From NCBI RefSeq assembly GCF_022662495.1, contig NZ_JAKPBU010000011.1:310001-374000 (forward strand): DNA of 64,000 nt, in the 5' to 3' direction. Below the pieces are notes generated by a model that did no database searches, was not told the DNA's origin, and worked only from the letters and a program-made list of their open reading frames with translations. The DNA comes from Lysobacter sp. M2-1. GTDB taxonomy: Bacteria > Pseudomonadota > Gammaproteobacteria > Xanthomonadales > Xanthomonadaceae. Positions within the stretch are counted from its first letter, which is position 1. Each line of letters starts with the position of its first letter. The position numbers were made by a program, and so were the translations under genes. Below, piece by piece: positions 19,213 to 27,974 of the stretch.

Positions 19213-20102
19213 CTGCGCAGCCCGACGGTCAGGGCGAGCAGGGCCGCAGCCACGCGCTCGTGTGCCGGATGCCGGGCCCCGGGTAGCGACACCAGGTAAT
19301 GGCCGGAGACGTTGCGGATGACGGTGCGCGAGACGCGCATCAGGCCGCCGGACGCAAGCTCGTCGTCGGCCAGCGGCGAGCGCAACAAGGCCACGCCAAG
19401 GCCCGCGCGGGCGGCAGCGAGCACCAGGTCGTAATCCTCGAAGCGACGATCGGCGGCCTTGGCGCGGAAACGCACGCCCGACTCCGCAAGCCAGGCGCGC
19501 CACTGTGAAGTGTCCGAATCGTGCAGCAGGGCTTCTTCGGCGATGCGCGCGGCTTGCGCCTGTCCGCCCAGCGCCGTTGCCAGCGCCGGCGCTGCGACCG
19601 GGAACAGGCGCTCGCTGAACAGAAAGCGCGCCTCGACGCCGGACCAGCGGCCACGGCCGTAACGCACGGCAAGGTCGACCCGCCCGTCGCCGAGGTCCGC
19701 TACCCGGTGCTCGATCACCGGTTCGATGCGCAGCTGCGGCGGCACCCCCTGCAGCGCGGGCAGGCGCGGGATCAACCACAGCCGGGCGAACGAAGGGACG
19801 ATGCTGATCCGTGTCGTGGGCATTTCCTGGCGCGGACGCCAGCGGTCCGCCGAATCGCGGATCGCGGACAACGCCTGCCCCACATCGGCGATGAAACGCT
19901 GACCGGCAGGAGTGGGCCGCACGCCGCGTCCGTGACGCTCAAACAGCGCGGTCCCCAACCAGTGCTCCACCGCATGCACCCGGCGACTGATCGCTCCGTG
20001 GGTGACGCCGAGCGCTTCGGCCGCGGCGGAGAACGAGCCGCTGCGATGCGCTTCGATCACCGCGGTCAGACCTTCGATCGGCGGCATGGGCGAGCTGTGC
20101 AT
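19209..20102 (-). CDS. LysR family transcriptional regulator (GcvA-like)
   Basis: A regulator of about 297 residues. The N-terminal winged helix-turn-helix is clear (SGSFSAAAEALGVTHGAISRRVHAVE, then LFERHGRGVRPTPAGQ), followed by a periplasmic-binding-protein-like effector domain. The segment pattern resembles the GcvA/AmpR branch. The start is uncertain: GTG 20111, ATG 20102 and ATG 20087 are in frame. It is divergent from the TonB-dependent receptor gene starting near 20191, so it may control that gene and its own operon with the hydrolase (inference from arrangement). Confidence 0.85.
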   Translation of the reverse strand: MHSSPMPPIEGLTAVIEAHRSGSFSAAAEALGVTHGAISRRVHAVEHWLGTALFERHGRGVRPTPAGQRFIADVGQALSAIRDSADRWRPRQEMPTTRISIVPSFARLWLIPRLPALQGVPPQLRIEPVIEHRVADLGDGRVDLAVRYGRGRWSGVEARFLFSERLFPVAAPALATALGGQAQAARIAEEALLHDSDTSQWRAWLAESGVRFRAKAADRRFEDYDLVLAAARAGLGVALLRSPLADDELASGGLMRVSRTVIRNVSGHYLVSLPGARHPAHERVAAALLALTVGLRR

Positions 20103-20190
20103 ATGACTCACAGCTCAGCATCGATCGGTGCGCTATGTCAACAGCAGGGGCGGCGGCAGAGTGGTCGCGATTCCACCCTGTCCGCGAACG

Positions 20191-22140
20191 ATGACTTTTC
20201 TGCCGATCCCGCCGAAGCAGCCGACCAGAGCGCTTGCGCTTGCCCTCGCCCTGACTTCATTCGCCGCCGAGGCCGCTGACGCAGGCGACGTGAAAGAACA
20301 GGCCAGCGATGCATTCGGCAGCCGGATCGGCATCGAGAGCATCGGCCTGTACTCCGAATCGCTGGTGCGCGGCTTCGATCTACAGCAGGCCGGCAACTAT
20401 CTGCTTGGCGATGCCTATTTCGTTCGCGCCGCTGCGCCCCCCGACACGCTCGTGGGCGGCTCGCAGATCCGCGTCGGGCCGAATGCGCTGGACATCGGCT
20501 TCCCGGCGCCTTCGGGCATCGTCCAGTATCAGTTGCTGCCTGGAGATCGCACCCGGGCCAGGATCGAACTTGGCTTGCAACATCTGCTGGACACGAACGC
20601 GAGGCCCTATCTCCGCACGCATTTCGGTTATCGCCCGGACGACGGCCGGTTCTCTCTGGCGGGTGGCGTGATCGGCTCGCCCAGCGCGCGCTATATCTTC
20701 GGCAACAACGCGCGCTATCACAGCGTCGGCCTCGTTCCGCGCCTTGACCTGGGAGAGCACTGGAAGGCGACCGCCTTTTACGGTTACTACGACCAGCGCT
20801 ATCAGGCGGACGTCGGTTTCGAGCCGGCCGCCGGGCGCATGCCCCACCCCGACCGGCTCGAGTACCTTGGTCAGCGCTGGTCACGCTTCGATACCCGCAA
20901 CACCACCTACGGCACGATCCTGGCCTCGCAACCGCGGGAAGGGCGCTGGGATGTCCGTTTGTCTGGCGTCCACTCGCGCGTGCAGCGTCCGCGCTCGGAC
21001 TTCAACATCTTCTCCGACGTCACGACGGAGGGTGCGGCTGACGCACTGGTGTCGGTGGCGCGCGATCGGGCGGTTTTCTCCCGCGCCTACGAAGCCAGCG
21101 CCGGGCGCGACTGGACCACACCCGACCGCCGCGACCGCGTCACGCTGCTGGCCCGCCTGCGCGACTCGGACTACACCAGTCCGCAGGTGGACACCTACAC
21201 GCTGGGCGAAGTGTCGCTGTTCGATCCGGTTCCGCAGATGCGCGAGCCGTCGACTGTCGCGCGCGCGCAGGCGCGGTCCGGCATCGAGCAACGGGAGCTC
21301 GGCCTGGGCTGGCAGCGCCAATGGCAGTACGGGGCGGCGCTCAACCTGGGTCTGCGCCGGGTAGGGCTGGAGGAATCGGCGACTTCGACCGGCGGCGTCC
21401 GCGATGGGCGCGGCGGCCATGCATGGCTGTACAACGCATCCGCCGTGCTGCCGGTTGGCTCGCGGGCGACGGCGTCCGCATCTCTGGTGCGCGGCATCGA
21501 AGAGGCCGGGGTTGCGCCGCAACACGCCAAGAATGCGTTCGAGGTGCTCCCCCCGGCGATGGCCCGGCAATCCGAGCTGGGCATGAAGTGGCAGGCCGGA
21601 CAGGGCATGACCCTGATCGGCACGCTGTTCGAGATCAGCAAGCCTGAACCGGGATTCGACCGGGATGGCCGTTACCGTTTCATGAGCGACGTCCGCCATC
21701 GTGGCGCGGAGCTCTCCATGTCCGGTCCGCTGACGCCCGGTCTGGACGCCTTGTTCGGCGCCACCTGGATGCGTGCACGGCTCGAAGGCCCGGCGGTGGA
21801 CGAAGGTCTGGTCGGCGAACGCCCCATCGGCCGTTCCGAGCGCCTGGCATTGGCCAGCCTGACCTACCGGCCAGCGGCAATGCAGTCTTGGTCGTTCGAC
21901 GTGGACGCCACCTACTCCGGGCCGCGGCCGGCCGATGCCCTCAACCGCACCCGGACGTCGGGGTACACCCTGTTCAATGTCGGCACGCGCTATCGCTTCC
22001 GGCTTGGAACGCTGCCGGCCGCTGTCCGGCTGCGGATCTACAACGCGGGCGACAAGTACGCATGGGTCGCCGATGGCGGCGGCATGCAGAGCTACGAGCC
22101 CACGCGCAGGGCGATGCTGAGCCTGAGCCTGGGCGACTAG
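20191..22140 (+). CDS. TonB-dependent receptor-like outer-membrane protein with shortened plug
   Basis: A 649-residue beta-barrel protein. After a signal peptide (about residues 1-29, cleavage near AEA) the plug is short, about 80 residues: RIGIESIGLYSESLVRGFD and AGNYLLGDAYFVR, then IRVGPNALDIGFPAPSGIVQY. No TonB box of the usual kind is evident. The rest is alternating strands with the aromatic-rich spacing of TonB receptors. It ends SLSLGD instead of the usual terminal Phe. ATG 20191 places the signal peptide correctly; a longer in-frame start exists at 20128. Probably imports an unknown ligand. It converges with the OsmC gene with 4 bp of overlap at the stops. Confidence 0.65.
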   Translation: MTFLPIPPKQPTRALALALALTSFAAEAADAGDVKEQASDAFGSRIGIESIGLYSESLVRGFDLQQAGNYLLGDAYFVRAAAPPDTLVGGSQIRVGPNALDIGFPAPSGIVQYQLLPGDRTRARIELGLQHLLDTNARPYLRTHFGYRPDDGRFSLAGGVIGSPSARYIFGNNARYHSVGLVPRLDLGEHWKATAFYGYYDQRYQADVGFEPAAGRMPHPDRLEYLGQRWSRFDTRNTTYGTILASQPREGRWDVRLSGVHSRVQRPRSDFNIFSDVTTEGAADALVSVARDRAVFSRAYEASAGRDWTTPDRRDRVTLLARLRDSDYTSPQVDTYTLGEVSLFDPVPQMREPSTVARAQARSGIEQRELGLGWQRQWQYGAALNLGLRRVGLEESATSTGGVRDGRGGHAWLYNASAVLPVGSRATASASLVRGIEEAGVAPQHAKNAFEVLPPAMARQSELGMKWQAGQGMTLIGTLFEISKPEPGFDRDGRYRFMSDVRHRGAELSMSGPLTPGLDALFGATWMRARLEGPAVDEGLVGERPIGRSERLALASLTYRPAAMQSWSFDVDATYSGPRPADALNRTRTSGYTLFNVGTRYRFRLGTLPAAVRLRIYNAGDKYAWVADGGGMQSYEPTRRAMLSLSLGD

Positions 22141-22571
22141 GCCAGCAGTTCGGCCTCCAGCGTGATGGGCACCGCACTCAGCGCCTTGGACACCGGACAG
22201 TTCTGCTTGGCATCGTCGGCCAGGGCGCGGAACTTCGCCTCGTCGATGCCCGAGACCGACGCCTTGGTGACCAGCCGGATCGCGCTGAGCGTGGGACCGC
22301 CTTCCATCGACAGGTCCACATCCGCACGGGTGTCGAGCGAGGCAGGTATGAATCCTGCCTCGGTCAGCCGCGCCGCCAGCGCCATGGTGAAGCAGCCTGC
22401 GTGCGCAGCAGCAATGAGTTCTTCGGGATTGGTGCCCTTGACGTCGCCGAAGCGGGTGTTGAATCCGTACGGCGTGTCGTTCATCAGGCCGCTTTGCGGT
22501 GTGCCGAGCCGGCCCTTGCCGCTCTTGAGGTCGCCTTCCCAGTGCGCGGTCGCGTGGCGCGAAATGCCCAT
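22137..22571 (-). CDS. OsmC family peroxiredoxin
   Basis: A 144-residue OsmC-type thiol peroxidase. The two conserved redox cysteines are present: one in AAAHAGCFTMALA and one in AKQNCPVSKAL; the N-terminal HWEGDLKSGKG and GTNPEELIAA segments are typical of the family. It reduces organic hydroperoxides in the cytoplasm, likely with a dihydrolipoyl or thiol donor. Length is normal. Separate from neighbours; no operator recognised. Confidence 0.92.
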   Translation of the reverse strand: MGISRHATAHWEGDLKSGKGRLGTPQSGLMNDTPYGFNTRFGDVKGTNPEELIAAAHAGCFTMALAARLTEAGFIPASLDTRADVDLSMEGGPTLSAIRLVTKASVSGIDEAKFRALADDAKQNCPVSKALSAVPITLEAELLA

Positions 22572-22816
22572 GTATGTTCCTCGGAGGTGTCTGGAGAAAC
22601 CAGCTTAACGACGCGCGCGTTAGCGCGGGATTACGGCCATGGCGGCCGGTATCCGGGGAGTGGTTTGCTGCGCCGCAACGCGACCCTGGCCACGCAGTGG
22701 CGATAAGGTGGCATCCCCGCCATGACCGCCCGCCGAGCATCCTGCTCGAGGGATGCGCTGACCCAAGCAGCGGACGAGCATGACGTCCTTCCACCCCAGC
22801 CAGGGAGAACGGACGC

Positions 22817-24880
22817 ATGTCCTACAGCACTGAGCAGATCCGCAATGTGGCCCTCGCGGGCCATCCAGGCGCCGGCAAAACAACCTTGTTCGAAGCCCTG
22901 CTGCATGCCGGCGGCGCGATCCAGACGGCAGGCACGATCGAACGCGGCAGCACCGTGTCCGACTTCGACCCCATAGAGAAGGAACGCGGCCACTCGCTCG
23001 ATGCCGCCATTGCCAGCACCGACCATGGTGCGCCTGGTCAACAGCCCATCCACGTCAACCTGATCGATACCCCCGGCTATCCTGATTTCCGCGGCCCGGC
23101 GCTCGCCGCGCTGGCTGCGGTGGAAACCGTGGCCATCGTGGTCGATGCCAGCACCGGCGTGGAATACGGCACACGGCGGATGATGGAGCGCTCCAGGGAA
23201 CGCAACCTGTGCCGCGCGATCGTGATCAACAAGCTCGACCACGAAGGAGCCGACTGCGCACGCGTCCTGCAGGAACTGCGCGAGGAGTTCGGCCCAGAAG
23301 TGCTTCCGCTCAACCTGCCCGCGGACGGCGGCAAGGCGGTGGTCGACTGTTTCGGCAACCGCACGGGCGATTCCGACCTGGGTCCGGTCGCGGACTGGCA
23401 CCAGAAGATCATCGACCAGGTGGTCGAGGTCAACGAGAAGGTAATGGACCGCTACCTCGACCTCGGCGAGGACGGCCTCGGCGGCCAGGAGCTGCACGAT
23501 GCCTTCGAGCAATGCCTGCGCGAGGGCCACCTGGTACCGGTGTGTTTCGTGTCAGCGCGTACCGGCGCGGGCATCGGCGAACTGCTGGACGTGGCCGAAA
23601 AACTGTTCCCGCATCCGGGCGAGGCCAACCCACCGGCATTCGTGAAAGGCGCGGGCGATGCGGCCGAGCCGATCCACGCCGCCCCCGATCCGGATGCGCA
23701 CGTCATCGCCGACGTGTTCAAGATCGTCAACGATCCCTTCGTCGGCAAGCTCGGCATCTTCCGGGTGTACCAGGGCACGGTCAGAAAGGACACCCAACTG
23801 TTCGTCGACGACGGCAAGAAGCCGTTCAAGGTGGCGCACCTGTTCAAGCTCAAGGGCAAGGAACACGTGGAAATAGCCCAGGCGATTCCCGGCGACATCG
23901 CCGCGGTCGCCAAGGTGGACGAGCTGCACTTCGACGCGGTGTTGCACGACAGCCACGACGAGGACCAGATCCACCTGGCGCCCACCGAATTCCCGCGCCC
24001 GATGTTCGGCCTGGCCATTCATGCGGCCAGCAAGGGCCAGGAGCAGAAGCTCGCGACCGCGCTGCACAAGCTCTCCGAGGAGGATCCCTGCTTCCAGGTC
24101 GAACACCTGAACGAAACCAACGAAACGGTGATCCATGGCCTGTCGGACCTGCACTTGCGCGTGGTCCTGCAGCGGCTCAAGGAAAAATACGGCGTCGACG
24201 TGCAGACGCATCCACCGCGGATTGCATACCGCGAAACCGTCAGTGCGAACGCCGAAGGTCACCACCGCCACAAGAAGCAGACCGGCGGCGCCGGCCAATT
24301 CGGCGAGGTGTTCCTGCGCATCGAACCGCTGCCGCGCGGGGATGGATTCGAATTCGTGGACGAGGTCAAGGGCGGCACCATTCCCGGCCAGTTCCTTCCT
24401 GCGGTCGAAAAAGGCGTCCGCCAGGTGCTCGCCTCCGGCGCCATCGCAGGCTACCCGATCCAGGACGTGCGCGTGATCGTGTACGACGGCAAGCATCATC
24501 CGGTCGACAGCAAGGAAGTGGCATTCGTGGCGGCGGGCAAAAAGGCGTTCCTGGACGCGATCTCCAAAGCCGGGGCGCAGGTGCTTGAGCCCATCGTCGA
24601 TCTCGAAGTCAACGCGCCCGAGCAGCATATGGGCGACATCAGCGGCGGCCTGGCCAGCAAGCGTGCGCGCATCAACGGAACTGATTCGGCGCGCGGCGGG
24701 GAAATCGTGGTCAAGGCCCAGGTGCCGCTGTCGGAATTGGAGGGCTACGCGGCGGAACTCAAGTCGGTGACGGCCGGACGTGGGCGTTACTCACTGGATT
24801 TCAGCCATTACGAACCGGTCCCGGCGCAAGTGCAGCAAAGGCTGAGCGAGACGTACAAACCCCGGCATGAGGAAGACTGA
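22817..24880 (+). CDS. elongation factor G-like translational GTPase
   Basis: A 687-residue translational GTPase in the EF-G-like (EF-G2/FusA2) branch. The P-loop GHPGAGKT is at residues 15-22, with DTPGYPDFRG (switch II/G3) and INKLDHEG (G4, NKLD variant); domains II-V follow, including YRETVSANAEGHHRHKKQTGG in domain IV and the EF-G C-terminal domain. The switch I region, here ERGSTVSDFDPIEKERGHSLD, differs from canonical EF-G (usually RGITI), which argues for a paralogue with a specialised or unknown role rather than the housekeeping EF-G. The next gene overlaps its 3' end by 14 bp. Confidence 0.88.
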   Translation: MSYSTEQIRNVALAGHPGAGKTTLFEALLHAGGAIQTAGTIERGSTVSDFDPIEKERGHSLDAAIASTDHGAPGQQPIHVNLIDTPGYPDFRGPALAALAAVETVAIVVDASTGVEYGTRRMMERSRERNLCRAIVINKLDHEGADCARVLQELREEFGPEVLPLNLPADGGKAVVDCFGNRTGDSDLGPVADWHQKIIDQVVEVNEKVMDRYLDLGEDGLGGQELHDAFEQCLREGHLVPVCFVSARTGAGIGELLDVAEKLFPHPGEANPPAFVKGAGDAAEPIHAAPDPDAHVIADVFKIVNDPFVGKLGIFRVYQGTVRKDTQLFVDDGKKPFKVAHLFKLKGKEHVEIAQAIPGDIAAVAKVDELHFDAVLHDSHDEDQIHLAPTEFPRPMFGLAIHAASKGQEQKLATALHKLSEEDPCFQVEHLNETNETVIHGLSDLHLRVVLQRLKEKYGVDVQTHPPRIAYRETVSANAEGHHRHKKQTGGAGQFGEVFLRIEPLPRGDGFEFVDEVKGGTIPGQFLPAVEKGVRQVLASGAIAGYPIQDVRVIVYDGKHHPVDSKEVAFVAAGKKAFLDAISKAGAQVLEPIVDLEVNAPEQHMGDISGGLASKRARINGTDSARGGEIVVKAQVPLSELEGYAAELKSVTAGRGRYSLDFSHYEPVPAQVQQRLSETYKPRHEED

Positions 24881-25319
24881 TCTTCAGCACTCGGTGGTTG
24901 CCCGGCTTGCGCCGCTGGCGATGCTGGTCGGAGTCGCCGGTTGCCTGCATGGGCCGCCGCGACAGGCCGCTGCCGCCCCGTCCTGCCAAGCCGGCGACAG
25001 TGCCATGGTCCGCGACGTGCTGTACTTCGGCCGCAATCGCCCGGATGGCGGCAAGGTCGCGGATGACCAGTGGCAGGCGTTCCTGGACCAGGTGGTGACA
25101 CCGCGTTTCCCCGACGGGCTCACCGTAGCCTCGGCAACCGGGCAGTGGCGCGGCGCGAGCGGCCAGGTCGAAACGGAAGCCTCGCAGGTGCTGACCCTGC
25201 TGCATTCGGGTGATGCGGCTTCGCGCAACGATGTGGCCGGCATCGCGGCCGAGTACAAACGCCGCTTCGGCCAGGAGGCGGTGCTGCGCGAACGCAGCGC
25301 CGCCTGCGTCGCCTTCTGA
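24867..25319 (+). CDS. DUF3574 domain lipoprotein
   Basis: A 150-residue protein that fits the DUF3574 family. The N-terminus has a lipobox-like VGVAGC (Cys26), so it is probably a lipoprotein. The domain reads VRDVLYFGRNRPDGG, then WQAFLDQVVTPRFPDGLTV, GQWRGASGQVETEASQVLTL and ending near SAACVAF. Function unknown. It overlaps the EF-G-like gene by 14 bp in a different frame and is probably coupled to it; the small protein is not a shadow because the domain pattern is clear. Confidence 0.75.
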   Translation: MRKTDLQHSVVARLAPLAMLVGVAGCLHGPPRQAAAAPSCQAGDSAMVRDVLYFGRNRPDGGKVADDQWQAFLDQVVTPRFPDGLTVASATGQWRGASGQVETEASQVLTLLHSGDAASRNDVAGIAAEYKRRFGQEAVLRERSAACVAF

Positions 25320-25397
25320 CGATCCGCGATGACGGGACGTGAACCGGATCGGCGCTAGGATCGGTTCGGCAGCAACGCCAGCCGACGGAGGAATGCG

Positions 25398-26126
25398 ATG
25401 ACCACCGGCCGCAAAGTCGTCGCCATCGGCGTAGTCGCCGCAATCGGGGTGATGGCCTGGTCCACGCTTCGGAACCCGGATCGCGCGGTGGTTCCACCTT
25501 CGGGCAGCGACGCTGCCAGCGCACAGGGCGAAAGTCGCCAGCAATCACCGGTCGGCGAACCAGTGCCTGACGATGCAGGTGCGCGGGACGTGGCGGACGC
25601 TGCCGCCCGACCGACTCTTTCGCCCTCGGCAGCGGTTGCCGGAGCCGACATGCCGCGTTACCTGCGCGAGCTCGGCAAGGACCAGATTGCCGAGAAGTTC
25701 AGCGAAATGCTCGACCCGGGCGATTGTAGCCAGGCGATCGATCCGGATGGCAGGATCATGCGCTGCAACTCGGTCGGCGTGCTGAACCAGCGCCTGCAGG
25801 AGCAGCTGAAGAACCCCGATCCGCGCTGGACGCCGCTCGCGCAGCGGGAACTGCAGGCGGCCGTCGACGCCATCGGCGAGAAGTCGGGCGGGCGCATTCG
25901 CACCATCGATGTGCGCTGCGGCCGCGACGTGTGCCAGATCCTCACCATCGCACCGACCTCGGACCACAACCCGCCAGGCGGCTGGGATGACGCATCGCGT
26001 GCGTTCGGGACGGCGCAATGGTGGAAGGATCTGGGTTTCGTCGACATGGGCCAGTCGATGACCTCCGGACCCGACGGACAGACCACGTACTACGTCACCC
26101 AGCTCACCGCCAAGCCCGGCCGTTGA
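25398..26126 (+). CDS. hypothetical membrane-anchored periplasmic protein
   Basis: A 242-residue protein that I do not recognise. An N-terminal hydrophobic stretch (about residues 6-20, VVAIGVVAAIGVMAW) should anchor it in the inner membrane, followed by a Pro/Ala/Ser-rich linker to about residue 85 and a globular part with four cysteines (DCSQAIDPDGRIMRCN and RCGRDVCQIL), which could form disulfides in the periplasm. ATG 25398 has GGAGGA a suitable distance upstream. A -10-like GCGCTAGGAT lies at 25352-25361. Confidence 0.65.
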   Translation: MTTGRKVVAIGVVAAIGVMAWSTLRNPDRAVVPPSGSDAASAQGESRQQSPVGEPVPDDAGARDVADAAARPTLSPSAAVAGADMPRYLRELGKDQIAEKFSEMLDPGDCSQAIDPDGRIMRCNSVGVLNQRLQEQLKNPDPRWTPLAQRELQAAVDAIGEKSGGRIRTIDVRCGRDVCQILTIAPTSDHNPPGGWDDASRAFGTAQWWKDLGFVDMGQSMTSGPDGQTTYYVTQLTAKPGR

Positions 26127-26263
26127 TTCCCGCCCATGGTTTCAATGCGTTGCGTCGCAGCGCGCTTGCACGACATGAAGCCGGGCACCCGCTCGCGCTG
26201 CGCCGGTCGTCGGGCGGTTTGCGGAAAACCCGAAAAAAAAGCCGAAAACAGGTGCGATAGGAC

Positions 26264-26294
26264 TTGGCGGCCGGGATTTCTTGCAATACATTGC
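26264..26294 (+). promoter_or_regulatory. candidate promoter with overlapping inverted repeat, HU gene
   Basis: TTGGCG at 26264-26269, a 17-bp spacer, then TACATT at 26287-26292. A perfect inverted repeat GCAAT-AC-ATTGC (26283-26294) covers the -10, which could be an operator or chance. An A-rich tract (26231-26248) lies just upstream and may act as an UP-like element. Confidence 0.4.
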
Positions 26295-26377
26295 GCCTGC
26301 CGGCTCCATCGACCCGGACGAACAAGCTGAAAAACCCACCTGTAACCATATTTTCTCGACGAGGGAATCAAACGCAC

Positions 26378-26749
26378 ATGGCAAAGAAGAAAGTCGCCGC
26401 CAAAAAGAAGGTCGCCGCCAAGCCGGCCGCCCCCAAGCCCATCAAGGAAGCCCTGAGCAAGTCGGGCCTGGTCGCCCACATCGCCGAGCAGACCGGCGTA
26501 GCGGCGAAGGACGTGCGTTCGGTCATGGGCGCGCTGGAAGGCGCCGTGCACGCGTCGGTCAGCAAGAAGGGCGCGGGCAGCTTCACCCTGCCGGGCCTGC
26601 TGAAGATCACCGCCGTCAATGTGCCGGCCAAGCCGAAGCGCAAGGGCATCAACCCCTTCACCAAAGAAGAGCAGTGGTTCGCAGCAAAGCCGGCCTCGGT
26701 CAAGGTCAAGGTGCGCCCGCTCAAGAAGCTCAAGGACGCCGCTGCCTAA
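26378..26749 (+). CDS. HU family DNA-binding protein with Lys/Ala/Pro-rich N-terminal tail
   Basis: A 123-residue HU/IHF-type nucleoid protein. Residues 1-20 (KKKVAAKKKVAAKPAAPKP) form a basic, histone-H1-like tail; residues about 21-123 are the HU fold (KEALSKSGLVAHIAEQTG, SKKGAGSFTLPGLLKI, and the DNA-binding arm region AKPKRKGINPFT). HU proteins with such tails occur in Xanthomonadales. ATG 26378 follows GAGGGA; the longer frame upstream is leader sequence. A hairpin terminator follows 50 bp after the stop, so the gene is monocistronic. Confidence 0.9.
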   Translation: MAKKKVAAKKKVAAKPAAPKPIKEALSKSGLVAHIAEQTGVAAKDVRSVMGALEGAVHASVSKKGAGSFTLPGLLKITAVNVPAKPKRKGINPFTKEEQWFAAKPASVKVKVRPLKKLKDAAA

Positions 26750-26800
26750 GCGCGTCGACGCGACGGGCGGCAATCGGCTCGTCCCTTGCGTTGCAGCATG

Positions 26801-26836
26801 AAGAAGGCCGGCCCCACGGGTCGGCCTTCTTCTTTT
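26801..26836 (+). terminator. rho-independent terminator after HU gene
   Basis: AAGAAGGCCG (26801-26810) pairs with CGGCCTTCTT (26822-26831) around an 11-nt loop and is followed by a short T-rich run (CTTTT). Confidence 0.8.
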
Positions 26837-26911
26837 GCGGCAAGCAGGCGTGCGACGAAGCATTCCGGAGGTATGCCGCACGCCGCGTCGCTCACGATGT
26901 AGCCTGCCAGG

Positions 26912-27556
26912 ATGCCCTTCGACACCACCACCCTGCTCACCTACCTCGCCGCCGCCGCACTGCTGGTGGTGGTGCCAGGGCCGGGCACCGCATGGATCCT
27001 GGGGCAGAGCGTCGCAGGCGGCATACGCCGCGGCTTCGTCGCCGCCCTGGGGTTGGAAACCGCGACATTGCTGCATGCGCTGGCGGCCAGCCTTGGCCTG
27101 TCCGCCCTCCTCGCCACCTCCGCCGTCGCCTACGAAGTGGTGAAGTACGCCGGTGCGGCCTATCTGGTCTGGCTGGGATTCAGGGCATGGCGCGAAGGCC
27201 GCGACGGGCAGCAAAACTTGCGGCCGGCCGCCGGTCCATGGCGCGCTCGCACCGTGTACCTGCACTCGGTCGTCACCGGCGTGCTGAATCCCAAGGTCGC
27301 GCTGTTCTTCCTCGCCTTCCTGCCGCAGTTCGTGCATCCCGAGCGCGGCCTGGCGTGGCTGCAGTTCCTGGTGCTGGGCGCGCTCCTGTCCGTCATCGGC
27401 TTCGCCCATAGCTGCATGCTTGCACTTGCCGCCGGAAAGATCGGCAATGGCGTCGCGCGCAGCACCCGGCTGGCGCGGTGGCGACAACGCATGCTGGGAA
27501 CGGTATTCATCGGCCTCGGCCTGCGCCTGGCCTTGCAGTCGCGCAGTTCAACGTAG
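26912..27556 (+). CDS. LysE family translocator
   Basis: A 214-residue inner-membrane exporter of the LysE/RhtB family with five or six hydrophobic segments. The N-terminal signature is VVVPGPGTAWILGQSVAGG, followed by AGAAYLVWLGFRAWREG and VVTGVLNPKVALFFLAFLPQFV. Family members export amino acids or related metabolites; the substrate cannot be told. It starts at ATG 26912 with AGG directly upstream, about 75 bp after the HU terminator. It leads a co-directional run with the NIPSNAP and TerB-like genes. Confidence 0.88.
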   Translation: MPFDTTTLLTYLAAAALLVVVPGPGTAWILGQSVAGGIRRGFVAALGLETATLLHALAASLGLSALLATSAVAYEVVKYAGAAYLVWLGFRAWREGRDGQQNLRPAAGPWRARTVYLHSVVTGVLNPKVALFFLAFLPQFVHPERGLAWLQFLVLGALLSVIGFAHSCMLALAAGKIGNGVARSTRLARWRQRMLGTVFIGLGLRLALQSRSST

Positions 27557-27565
27557 GATCCGGCC

Positions 27566-27922
27566 ATGCCTGCCAGCAGCATCAAGCGAGCAGTCGAAAT
27601 CCGAAGTTACGAGGCGCAGCCCGGAACCCGCGAGGCGTTCCATGCGCTCATGTCCGATCAGGCGGTGCCGATGCTGCGCCGCTGGAACGTGGATGTCGTG
27701 GCGTATGGACCCTCGGGCCACGATGCCGACAGCTACTTCCTGATCCGCGCCTATCGCGACGTGGCCGAGCGCGATGCGAGCCAGGACGCGTTCTATGGCA
27801 GCGACGAATGGCGCAACGGGCCGCGTCAGGCGATCCTGGCGCCGATCCGTCATTACACCAGCATCGTCATGTCGCTCGACGAGGCATGCATCGATGCGCT
27901 GCGCGCCGCTTCGCCGTCTTGA
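27566..27922 (+). CDS. NIPSNAP family protein
   Basis: A 118-residue protein with a single NIPSNAP-type ferredoxin-like fold: VEIRSYEAQPGTREAFHALM near the N-terminus, then a central HDADSYFLIRAYRD and a C-terminal IRHYTSIVMSL. Function of bacterial members is unknown. It begins 9 bp after the LysE-type gene, so it is probably co-transcribed with it. Confidence 0.75.
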   Translation: MPASSIKRAVEIRSYEAQPGTREAFHALMSDQAVPMLRRWNVDVVAYGPSGHDADSYFLIRAYRDVAERDASQDAFYGSDEWRNGPRQAILAPIRHYTSIVMSLDEACIDALRAASPS

Positions 27923-27974
27923 AGCGTCGGCGAAGCGCCCACATCATCGGGTTTCGAACGATGGCGGAGCGCGC

